Shown one piece after another: positions 1 through 8,500 of a stretch of DNA of 10,086 bases. The notes beneath the pieces are model-generated. The model was not told where the DNA came from. It did no database searches and saw only the letters and a program-made list of their open reading frames with translations. The position numbers were made by a program, and so were the translations under genes. Location of the stretch: assembly GCA_026119935.1 (NCBI GenBank), contig JALRMH010000149.1, positions 1 through 10,086 of the forward strand, written 5' to 3'. Source of the DNA: Endothia cerciana. Taxonomy: Eukaryota; Ascomycota; Sordariomycetes; Diaporthales; Cryphonectriaceae. The first letter of the stretch is position 1, and each line of letters starts with the position of its first letter.

Positions 1-11
1 AAAAAAAAAGC

Positions 12-144
12 TATTTAAGCTAGCTTATTTAAGCTAAGTTTAAATATAAGTTATAAGTTTAACATTAGCTTAACTAGGCTAATACTTAAGCTGATATAAC
101 TTATTAGCTAAATTCTTTTAACTCTTTATATTTATTAATTTATA
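12..144 (-). repeat. Direct repeat copy 1 (putative 3' LTR of the minus-strand element)
   Basis: This copy aligns base for base with 1928-2060 at a constant offset of 1916 and needs no gap. By hand I count about 20 differences, essentially all C/T or G/A transitions. This copy usually carries the A or T, so it is the more heavily mutated of the two. The sequence is built around short AAGCTTA-like and TAGCTAA-like words. It is shorter than a usual LTR, but fungal elements with LTRs under 200 bp exist. Confidence 0.6.
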
Positions 145-148
145 CTAG

Positions 149-163
149 TACTTTTTTTCTTTT
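149..163 (-). other. Possible polypurine tract next to the 3' repeat
   Basis: On the minus strand this reads as a run of A with one G. It lies just upstream of the repeat copy at 12-144, where an LTR retroelement would prime plus-strand DNA synthesis. In such AT-rich sequence an A/G run can arise by chance, so this is only a positional argument. Confidence 0.25.
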
Positions 164-249
164 TATATTTAAAATAACTCTTTTAAATAATAATTTAGTT
201 ATTATTATTATAATTAGTCAAAAAGATAATAAAGTTATCTTTATCCTTT

Positions 250-1200
250 TAAAGCTATTAATAGTTTATTTTATACCCTTTATAATTTATTAAAAAAGCA
301 GCAAAGTTGTTTATTAGTTTTCTTAATAAATTGCAGTTAATAGCATACTAGTTATAAATATATTATCGCTTATTTTCAAAGTGCTTTATTAATTAGCAGC
401 CTTCTTTTCTACAAATATAGCATTTCTTCTTTCAGCTATTATATTAGTAAGAATCTTAATTATTATAGTTGCAGTTGTTATAGCTTTAGCTATAATAGAG
501 ATATAAAAAGCCTCTGCTACAGCTGCTGCTATAATAGTAATTAAAATAGTACTAATTGTCTTGATTATTATTATTTTAAAGCTCTTAAAGCTCTTAAAGC
601 TCTGCTAGTAGATATTAAGATGCAGCGTAGTTGAGATAAGTAGTAATAGATAATCGTATATCTGAAAACAACATCTCGCACACCTAAGCAGGTTTAAAAA
701 GAGCGTGCTTAAGCTTATAGATGCTGCAGCAGAAGGCTATTACAGCTGTTCTCAGCGCCTCTTCGCTTTAAAAGTCTAAAGCAAGAGTATATTAGTATAG
801 TTAAAGTTTATTAAGCAGTATATAAAAGATCTTATAGAGATTCTTCTTAAAGTTTTATCAATAAAGGCTTTAAAAAAAGGTTAAAGTCTAATCTATATAA
901 TATTAATAGCGATTTACTTCTATATTGAAATAAATCTTAGTCTTAATATATATTATAGCAAATATATCTTTATACTTAATATAATAGATATAGAATATCT
1001 CTGCTTGCTCTATAAAGATTTGTAGAAATATAGTATAAAACTAGTTTAGATTAATTTATATATAATAGCAGATATTAAAGAGAATTCAGACTTTATTATC
1101 TAAAAGGTTATAAGGTTCTCTAGTATATATCTTTTCGCAATCGAATATCTTTATAAAGATTATAAAGATGCTAGAATTAAAGGTTCTATTATAGATAAGC
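250..1200 (-). pseudogene. Decayed Gag (zinc-knuckle) part of a fungal Copia-type polyprotein
   Basis: On the minus strand one frame can be followed from about 1090 down to about 250 with many TAG/TAA stops. It contains a zinc knuckle: Cys codons at 420-422, 411-413 and 396-398 and His at 381-383, giving CX2CX4CX4H, with a TAG straight after the third Cys, where relatives usually carry Trp. Just upstream the frame is rich in Asn and Tyr (about 425-590), as in the linker before this knuckle in relatives. About 80 residues before the knuckle is a segment reading SDIRLSITTYL (around 635-667), resembling the conserved end of the Gag helical domain in fungal Copia elements. After the knuckle the frame continues with a basic stretch and then NYKGYKIN. 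In life such a protein would package the element's RNA in virus-like particles. It cannot be expressed now. The family assignment is from memory of motif patterns. Confidence 0.55.
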
Positions 1201-1927
1201 TCTAGCAGCAGTAATCTATATAAATTATAGCCTAATAGCAGCTTTAAAAGTAAGAATGCTGTTATACTTGAAAACGCTAACTATAAGCATTTTTATATTA
1301 GCTTTAAGAATCCTAGGCTTGCAAAATAAAGGTATTCTTTTTAAGTTGCAACTATTACAGCATTTTAATTATCTTGCCTTTATATAGTTTAATTAAAAGA
1401 ATAGCCTTTCCTGATAATAAAGCTTTCTAAAGCCTAGATAGTAAAAGGAGCCTTGCGCTAAGGGGTTTCCTATCTTATAGTCTGTCCTCTTTATTATATA
1501 GTGCTATTATTGCTTAAGAGAGTGCTAAAGAGGTAGAAAGGGCAGGAAAGGCAGAGGTTTTATATCTGTTTCGCGCTCTTTAAGATCTAGGCTTGAAATT
1601 TATATTTATTAGCTCTTTCTAAAGCTATTTAAGCATTTCGTCTATTACTGCAAGATTAGCTAGTTGCTTTGCAATTCAGCTTTAGTTATATTTTATATAG
1701 ATATTGCAAATGCAGAAGAGCCTTTTTAGTTTATATTGAAAGCTAGATGCGATATCTTTAAATAAGACTTCTATCTAGTCTTTAAAATCTTTATAAAAGG
1801 CTTAGAAGAAGTTATTAAAGAGCTTCTTAAAGGAGTAGTTATATAGTATAAATATTAGAAGCAGACTTATAAATAGTATAAGTTGTTAATTTAAGTAGTT
1901 TATTTTTATTCTTAAAAGGAAAGAAGG
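1201..1927. other. Internal part of the retroelement remnant, no firm gene
   Basis: This stretch lies between the recognisable Gag relic and repeat copy 2. A minus-strand frame from about 1850 to 1540 reads as plausible protein, with a segment FKDIASSFQYKLKRLF and a later KQLANLAVIDEML. It may be the N-terminal part of the Gag, but it is not clearly in the same frame as the zinc-knuckle part and no motif settles it. Around 1440-1560 the composition is less AT-biased. No RNA gene or promoter could be recognised. Confidence 0.3.
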
Positions 1928-2060
1928 TATTTAAGCTAGCCTGCTTAAGCTAAGTCTAAATATAGGCTATAAGTTTAGTATTAGCCTGACTAAGCTGATG
2001 CTTAGGCTAATATAACCTGCTAGCTAAATTCCTTTAACTTTTTATATTTATTAATTTATA
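1928..2060 (-). repeat. Direct repeat copy 2 (putative 5' LTR of the minus-strand element)
   Basis: This is the gap-free partner of 12-144. It keeps more C and G (for example CTGC where copy 1 has TTAT), so it has been hit less by C-to-T change. Its right edge abuts the tandem array that begins at about 2061. It could therefore be the junction between two elements, serving as LTR to both. Confidence 0.6.
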
Positions 2061-3775
2061 AGTATATCTTTTTTAATTACTCTATATTTTTAATTATTAT
2101 AACTCTTTAGAAATACTAATACTTATTATATTTTAACTTATTATTATTAACCTGCTAAGATTAACTTTTATTAGCTTATAATCTGTCTTTTAACTTTATA
2201 AAAGTTTATTATAAAAGTATTTTTTTCTAATTACTCTATATTTTTAATTACCTTAACTCTTTAGAAATATTAACATCTACTATACTTTAACTTATTATTA
2301 TTAACCTGCTAAGATCAACTCTTATTAGCTTATAGTCTGTCTTTTAGCTCTAGTAATAAGTAATTCAAGCTTAAGAATCTAGAATAATAAAAAAAAGTAA
2401 AGAGGTAGTAAGAGGCGCCTCTATTTATAAGTGCAAATTAGCAGGCAGACAGCTTATAATACTTAATATAGAAGGTGTAGATAAGTTAAAGCTAGATTGT
2501 CTGATTAAAAGGCTAGTGCTTATAAAGTACTTATTAGTTGCAGTTATAAATAAAAATATAGCTAGTAGCTAGATATTTAGATGCAGCCTTAGAAGTATTT
2601 TTAACTCTTTAGAAATGCTAATATCTACTATACTCCGGACTATTATTATTAATCTGCTGAGATCAACTCTTATCAGCTTGTAGTCTGTCTTTTAATATTA
2701 TTCTTTTTAATTACTCTATATCTCTAATTGCCTTGACTTCTTAGAAAGGCTAACACCTGCTATATTATAACTTATTGTTATTAACCTGTTGAGATCAACT
2801 CTCATCAGCCTGCAGTCTATCTCTTAATATTATTCTTTCTAATTACTTTATATCTCTGATCGCTCTACGCTCTTAGAAAAAAGCCAACACCTACTACACT
2901 CTAACCTATTATTATCAACCTGCCTAGATCAACTCTTATTAGCCTGCAGTCTGTCTCTGAATATTATTCTTTTTAATTACTCTATATCTCTAATCGCTTT
3001 ACCTTATTAAAAACGCTAATACCTACTATACTCTAACTTATTATTATCAACCTACCTAGATTAACTCTTATCAGCCTGCAATCTATCTCTTAATATTATT
3101 CTTTTTAATTACTTTATATCTCTAATCGCTTTACTTTATTAGAAACGCTAACACCTGCTATACTTTAACTTATTATTATTATCAGCCTATAGTCTGTCTC
3201 TTAATATTATTCTTTCTAATTACTTTATATCTCTAATCGCTTTACTTTATTAGAAACGCTAATACCTGCTGCACTTTAACCTATTATTATCATCAGCCTA
3301 TAGTCTATCTCTTAATATTATTCTTTCTAATTACTCTATATCTCTGATCACTTTACTTTATTAGAAACGCTAATATCTACTGCACTTTAACTTATTATTA
3401 TTATCAGCCTATAATTTATCTCTTAATATTATTCTTTCTAATTACTCTATATCTTTAATTACTCTACTTTTTTAAAAACACTAATACCTACTACACTCTA
3501 ATCTATTATTATCAACCTGCTGAAATTAGCTCTTATTAGCCTGCAGTCTATCTCTTAATACTATCTTTTCTAATTACTTTATATCTCTGATCGCTTTAAT
3601 CTTTTAAAAACACTAACACCTGCTGCACTCTAAACCTGTTATTATCAACCTATTAAGATCAACTCTAACGCCTATTACACTCTAACCTGTTATTATCAAC
3701 CTACTAAGATCAACTTTTATCAGCTTATAATCTATCTCTTAATATTATCTTTTCTAATTACTTTATATTATAAAT
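2061..3775. repeat. Tandem array of a 132-bp unit with a 111-bp variant
   Basis: Using the recurring word AATTAC as phase marker, units start at about 2075, 2229, 2709, 2841, 2975, 3107, 3218, 3329, 3440, 3572 and 3756. Spacings are 154, 480 (with an insertion), 132, 134, 132, 111, 111, 111, 132 and 184. The three consecutive 111-bp units lack the same 21 bp (the CAACCTGC...GATCAACTCT part). The 184-bp spacing contains an internal duplication of about 52 bp around 3625-3715. Units differ mainly by C/T and A/G transitions. The right end dissolves into AT-rich sequence after about 3775. The function is unknown. Read on the minus strand, the unit is coding-like, as described in the findings. Confidence 0.85.
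2392..2580 (+). pseudogene. Open coding-like fragment inserted in the tandem array, unrecognised
   Basis: Between array units at 2229 and 2709 lies about 250 bp that does not match the repeat unit. Its plus strand is open for roughly 60 codons before a TAG and reads like real protein, including RGASIYKCKLAGRQLI and later LVAVINKNIASS, followed by FRCSLRS after the stop. The reading then runs into repeat-unit sequence. There is no clear start codon and no recognised domain. The opposite strand is also largely open, so the coding strand is not certain. Most likely it is a fragment of an older repeat or gene that carried the array unit, or one inserted into it. Confidence 0.3.
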
Positions 3776-3899
3776 GCTTTTTATAATATAGTTTTATTAA
3801 TAACTAACTTATAATATTATTTAAAAGCAAGCTTGATTAAGTTAGCTTTAATACTTAAAAAGTAATAAAAAAAGAAGATTAAAACCAAGTATTTATTCA

Positions 3900-4391
3900 T
3901 CAGCCGATTCTAATACTACACACAACCTCCTCTATAATACCTGTATCCTCGAAGAAGTTGCAAGCACCACAGCCTAGCTCCTCTATCTTAAGCACTATAA
4001 AACACTTATATAGCATGCCCTGCTCATGCTACTCCTTCTAATAGTTCGTACACTTTTGAACTATCGTGCTACAGCTCTGTATAAGCAGGCCCTGCAGGGT
4101 ATACTCGCTAGTAAGGAAGGTGCTTACATAGTCCTTGATGTTGGTATCAGCACCGATATAGATATGCACATCTCTGCCAGGCATACTAAGCAGCCTGGTA
4201 ATGACTGCCTGCTATATATTATTAGAATTTTCAGGGTTATAGTCTATATAAGAGACACTTACATTACCCCTCTTCTTCTCCTAGAGGTAGGTGCGGATCA
4301 CAGGGTCAGAGAGCTTGAACCTCTACTTAACGTAGTTAGGGTTGACCCTAGTCTGGTCCGGCTCCTTCTCGCCGAAGGTGATGTTGAGCAT
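3900..4391 (-). pseudogene. RIP-degraded gene of unknown family, about 163 codons
   Basis: The minus strand from an ATG at 4389-4391 to a TGA at 3900-3902 (a second TGA follows at once) reads as a normal protein with five internal TAG codons. Codon choice is gene-like (AAG, GAG, ACC, TTC, GGC). The N-terminal part is charged (FGEKEPDQTRVNPNYVK), the middle contains PGRDVHIYIGADTN, and the C-terminal part is Cys-containing (LGCGACNFFEDTG). The TAG codons follow K, L, I, Y and E residues, and their contexts suit former TGG or CAG codons. No signal peptide or membrane segment is visible. I do not recognise the family. The ATG is the first in frame after a TAG about 18 nt upstream, so an upstream exon joined through the AG near 4410 is possible. 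The apparent plus-strand open frame here is the antisense shadow of this relic. Confidence 0.6.
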
Positions 4392-4416
4392 GACAGCATC
4401 TATTTTCTATATTTTT

Positions 4417-4498
4417 TACAGAATTAGCATTTGAACCTACAGCCTCAGCAAGACAATTAAATCAAAATTAACTGCTTTACCAACTATACTATACTTGC
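4417..4498 (-). tRNA. tRNA-Gln(UUG)-like pseudogene or tRNA-derived repeat head
   Basis: On the minus strand a perfect internal A box (TAGTATAGTTGG, 4480-4491) is followed by an anticodon-like hairpin: stem GTTAA/TTAAT, loop TTTTGAT, anticodon TTG at 4463-4465. A B box then follows with two mismatches (GGTTCAAATGC, 4427-4437). The A-box region and anticodon loop resemble fungal tRNA-Gln. The acceptor arms pair at only about three of seven positions, and the D stem has a mismatch. About 15 nt separate the anticodon stem from the T stem and could fold as a small extra arm, which is unusual for Gln. No T-run terminator follows on this strand. It is most likely a dead tRNA or the head of a tRNA-derived SINE, not a functional tRNA. 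Confidence 0.5.
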
Positions 4499-4705
4499 AG
4501 CGCTACACTTGTAATTAGTAAAGGAAGTTAACTTGTTTGCTATTAAATATTGAGAGATATTACAAATAGCTAGGTAAAAGAAAACAGAAGTAATTATTAT
4601 TAATATTATTAATTATAAGATAATTAATATATATTTTAATCTTAATTATAAAAATACTATAATTAAATATATTATAAGTATTCTTTATAATATAGTTTCT
4701 TACTG
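4499..4705. other. AT-rich spacer
   Basis: This is mixed sequence to about 4560, then strongly AT-rich runs of TAATTATTAATATTA type. No gene, RNA or structured repeat is apparent. Confidence 0.5.
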
Positions 4706-4978
4706 TTATTCTTACTCTTACTTTCACTCTCACTTTTACTTTCACTCTCACTCTTACTTTCACTCTCACTCTTACTTTCACTCTCACTCTTACTTTTACT
4801 CTCACTCTTACTCTTACTCTTCCTCTTACTTTCACTCTCACTCTTACTTTCACTCTTACTTTCACTCTCACTCTTACTCTCACTCTTCCTCTTACTTTTA
4901 CTCTTATTCTTACTCTTACTCTTCCTCTTACTTTTACTTTTACTCTTATTCTCACTCTTACTCTATCTTTAAATCAAA
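4706..4978. repeat. Hexanucleotide CTYTYA microsatellite, plus strand without G
   Basis: About 45 hexamers of the forms CTCTTA, CTTTCA, CTCTCA and CTTTTA follow one another, with occasional CTTCCT interruptions. No G occurs on the plus strand for 273 nt. Units differ almost only by C versus T at positions 3 and 5, as expected if a CTCTCA-like parent had been hit by C-to-T change. The minus strand is open through it and would encode an Arg/Lys/Val repeat, but that is a by-product of the repeat, not a gene. Confidence 0.9.
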
Positions 4979-5248
4979 GTGTCCTTAAGGGTAGAGGACA
5001 GTTTTTTTGTATAGACGTTTTTTTCGCGCTAGCAAAGACCGGGGTAAGGGGATTGTTTTTCCTTCTGCAAACTATCCTCAACCTAAATTTTGAGATTTTC
5101 GCTCTGTTTTAATTTAAAGTCTTATCGCCTCTTGATAAATTACATCCTTTCTAAATTTCAAGTATTGCTGACACTACGATGCATTTTAATTACAAACTCT
5201 ATTTTTTCAGGTTAAAGATTGATGTAGTAAGACCCGCTTGTAGAAAGC
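4979..5248. other. Less mutated intergenic island
   Basis: Composition changes sharply at 4979. CpG, CpA and TpG all occur (for example GACCGGGGTAAGGGG near 5038), and TpA is no longer dominant. No frame longer than a few dozen codons and no RNA fold was recognised. It is probably unique sequence, or a repeat copy that escaped mutation. Confidence 0.4.
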
Positions 5249-5404
5249 ACGAATCAGGACGCGCTTCTGACCCACCCTTAGTTCAAGCCGCTCTTCTGAT
5301 CCGGGGCGTCTGACACGATCGAAAGAACGAATCAGAATATACTTCTAACCCACCTCTAGTTCAAGCCGCTCTTCTAATCAGAGGCGTCCGACGTGTTCAA
5401 ATAT
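5249..5404. repeat. Two tandem copies of a 78-bp unit
   Basis: Unit 1 spans 5249-5326 and unit 2 spans 5327-5404. Both start ACGAATCAG and share AGTTCAAGCCGCTCTTCT. They align without gaps except for a diverged last dozen bases. The other differences are nearly all transitions, mostly G or C in unit 1 against A or T in unit 2 (for example GACGCG against AATATA), so the second copy has been mutated more. The word AGTTCAAGCC loosely resembles a Pol III B box, but no A box or tRNA fold accompanies it. The function is unknown. Confidence 0.85.
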
Positions 5405-5560
5405 TTGACGCCTGCATACGCAATTCTATACACTGCTAGTAAAGTGAGATGCTGAACAACCAGCTCTAATCTACACCTTAATATAGCTGATAATATTAAT
5501 CTATTTTATTTCTATACTTTATTATATATTATTATTTGTAAGGAATATTAATTTAGAGTC
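5405..5560. other. Spacer upstream of the helicase relic
   Basis: The first 70 bases keep normal composition; the rest becomes AT-rich. A promoter for the helicase gene would have lain here, but no specific element can be identified. Confidence 0.3.
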
Positions 5561-8500
5561 CTTATAGATAAGATAGCAGGGTATCTAGCTATACTATGCT
5601 ACTAGATGCTTAAAAAGAAGCGATAAGCGATTACCTGCTTAGTACAGAGCTTGCCTAGTATCTATTATATATAATAAGATCTGCTAGATTTCTAATTTTT
5701 AGCTCTAACTAGCACCTTGATTCCCTTTCTTAGCAATATCTAGACAGATAGCCTTATATATTAGAAGTGCTCTTTTATAAGCTAGCAGGCCTATAAAATG
5801 CAAGACTATTACTGCCTCTTGCATAGGTGGGCGAATCCTTATATAGGTAGCTGCCTATCTACCTAGGAAGCTGCTCCTCCTGTCCTATAGCGAACGCAGG
5901 TGCGCTGCTAGAGGCTCTTTCTTAGCTAGCGTGCAAGCAGGTAGTTTAAAGTAGAATAGCAGAGCTAGTATAAGGACAGCTAGCCTGCTATGCGCAAGAA
6001 CAATCTGAAGCAGTAGATTGCAGTGTTGTTTCGTTCTATATAAGAGCTGCTAGCTGATTAGATAGATAGGCTGATCTAGGAAGGAAATAAGCAGCTAGAG
6101 CTTAACCTGTAGCTTTACAGGGTAGGCTAGGCAGCTTATTTGATAGGCTTTGATTTAATTAGCACTCAGGCGCTTCTTGCGCCGATCTAGGAGGACGAGC
6201 TGATTCTGCAGGCTATATAGAAAAGCTTCTAGCAGGTTGCTAAGAAAGCCTAGTATACTGCGATAGCTACTATCGCCGGCTATACTGTCCTGTTCGAGGT
6301 CAACTAGAGAGATAAGTATATTAAGCCTCAGCAGCTATTTAATAGCTAGCTAGAGGACAGCTTATAATAGTGCTATATAGATGTCTAGCGCTGTATTCTA
6401 AGCTATATTATACAGATATAGCTTTTTAGCCCTGATTAGCAGCTAGTGTATATATTTATAGCTGAGTAGGACTGTTTTTATACCTAGCTTCTCTGCTAGG
6501 CTAAGATAGTTTAAAGGATAGAGCCTTCCTAGGCCCTACTGCAATAAGATAAAGCATGCTTAGACTTCACTATCTAGCTCCTTGACTATCCCTTATAAGA
6601 TGCTGAATATAAGAGCGCTCTTTTAAGCGCTCTTGCTATCCTTAGTATTCGGCAGGATAGTAGCTAGAAAATGCTGCTTAATTATATAGTTATCTACTCA
6701 GCTGTTATTAAGCTAGCTTAGATACTTATTATCCTACAGGCTTTTCTTAAATATAAGGACGAAATAGTAGTAGTAAAATAAGCTAATATAGCTATAGAGT
6801 TGCTAGAAAAACAAGTATAAAAGCACTACTCTAGGCTCTTTGAAATTATCTAGGCAAAAGTTAATCAATATATAATAATAATCAGCCTTAAAACTAAGCC
6901 TATACTGTTTAACTAGATCTATAAAGCAAGATTATATAGCCTGAAGATTTGCTATAACACTCTAGCATAGGGTAAGGTAGACTAGCAAGATAACTATATT
7001 ATCTATAGCAGTATATAGCTCTCCTCTGATTAGATTTCTAATATAATCTATAGCCTCTTAAGCCTAGCACAGCAGCGCCTTGCTAAGATGCTTAAGATCC
7101 TAGACCTAGAAGCTCTACTACTTATTAACTAGCTCTTCTTTAAGGATGATTACTATAAAGACTAGGTCAGCTATTTATTCCTTATAGATTATTAGAATCA
7201 GTAGCCTATAGACAGCTAGCAGTAGCTCCTGAACTATATCCTAGCTAGCGTAGAATTATATATAAGGTAGTTCGATCTTCGCTCCTAACAGCTCTAGAAC
7301 CCTGCTATCCGCTAGTTCTGCTGCTAGGCCGAGATGTTCTGCAAGCAGCTGCTCCTTCTAATACACCTTACTAAAGAGCAGCTAGCGCAGTCCTTAAAGA
7401 TCCTTACCCTCTAATCCAAGAACTCAGTATATAGAGGCCTCTAGAATATCTTTCTTTATAACAGACTAGTCTGTTTTATTACCTTATACTACAAAGGCTA
7501 CTACGCGATAGCGCAGCTTAAAATCATCTACTACTACCTGCTGCGTGAGGTCAGGACTCTTTTTATCTAGTATCTCTAGCTCGCTCTCCTCTTCTAGCAG
7601 CAGATCGAAGGGCTTCTAAAGGCTAGCTAGGAGAGAAACCCTCTGCTATAAGCTGATCAGGTTATAATAGAAATAGAAAGAGAAGAAGAGCAGGCCTCTA
7701 AACTAGCAACTACAAGTGCGTAGCTATAGCTGCTAGACTAGATAAAGCGCCTCCTCCTATAATATAGTATATAGCTTATAAGTGCTAAGATTATAATTAG
7801 TGCCTAGTAGTATATTATAATCGCTATTACCTGCTGATACTTTAGCAAAAGCTATTATAGCAGCACGCAAGGTTAGCAAAGAGGTAGTAAAAAGAATTAG
7901 ATAGATAATAAGTAGAAGGCTAATTATATTCTTAATATATAGGCTAGGCATAGTATAATAATAGCCTAGATAATCTATAGAAGAGAGCTGTAGTAGGGTT
8001 AGTTTGAAACAGCTGCTTAAAAAGACTAGTTCTGAAAAGCTAGCAGCTAGTAGCATTAATTCCTAGGCTTCTAAAGCAACTACACCCTTAGGATTCTATT
8101 TAAGCGGAAAAGGGAAGTGTTTAAGGAAGAACAAGAGCAGAGCCAGCTGCAGCGCTTTCAGCAGCTTTATAAGACTGACCTCCCTAGGCGGTTATAGCAG
8201 ATGCTAGGGGAGAAGGCGCAGTTCCGAAGCAGCTAGAAGCCTATGCTGCGAGCAATCATACGAGGGGAAACGCTTATCTTATAGATCGCTAGGACTAGCA
8301 GCAGAAAGGCTCTCTCTTTTCTACTCCTAGTATATTATTCGCCCTAGAGCGTTATAATTATAGTTGTCCTGCTTCTTGCACTATAAGGCGATCTCGTCCG
8401 AAGATGCTAGGCATACTAGATCGATGCGCATGTCTAGGCTAGAGCTAGCGTAAACTGAGCTGTAGCGATCATTTTCATCACGCTAGAATCTGCCTTTATA

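Larger units (their letters stand above)
12..2060 (-). mobile_element. RIP-degraded Copia-type LTR retroelement remnant, Gag only
   Basis: Two 133-bp direct repeats bracket about 1.8 kb of AT-rich sequence whose minus strand carries a decayed Gag frame with a zinc knuckle. I see no protease, integrase, reverse transcriptase or RNase H frame, and 1.8 kb is too short for a full Copia element of about 5 kb. This is therefore an internally deleted copy, a non-autonomous derivative, or two neighbouring fragments. Read on the minus strand, each repeat begins and ends with TA, which would fit mutated TG...CA LTR ends. No primer-binding site is recognisable next to the 1928 edge. The left repeat begins close to the window edge, so sequence outside the window could change the interpretation. 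The Gag family call is moderately safe; the full element model is weaker. Confidence 0.45.

Noticed and set aside
400..620. Plus-strand Ala/Ile/Val-rich membrane-like segment
   Set aside because: It is the antisense reading of the Asn/Tyr-rich linker before the Gag zinc knuckle on the minus strand.
2061..3775. CRISPR array
   Set aside because: The whole 111-132-bp unit repeats, with no short repeat and unique spacer pattern, and the sequence is fungal in character.
4026..4427. Plus-strand open frame of 133 codons
   Set aside because: It is antisense to the minus-strand relic at 3900-4391, which has the gene-like codon use. Its product looks like an antisense reading, with many Leu, Val and Ile and no recognisable domain.
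4560..4955. Minus-strand open frame encoding an Arg/Lys/Val repeat
   Set aside because: It is the direct translation of the CTYTYA hexamer tract, which cannot form stops in that frame. The remaining part lies in AT-rich spacer.
4706..4978. Degenerate telomeric repeat
   Set aside because: The hexamer CTYTYA is not a C-to-T derivative of CCCTAA at the right positions, and no TTAGGG or CCCTAA unit is present.
7757..8056. Minus-strand open frame of 99 codons
   Set aside because: It lies opposite the linker of the helicase relic. It is a chance hydrophobic frame created by AT-rich sequence.
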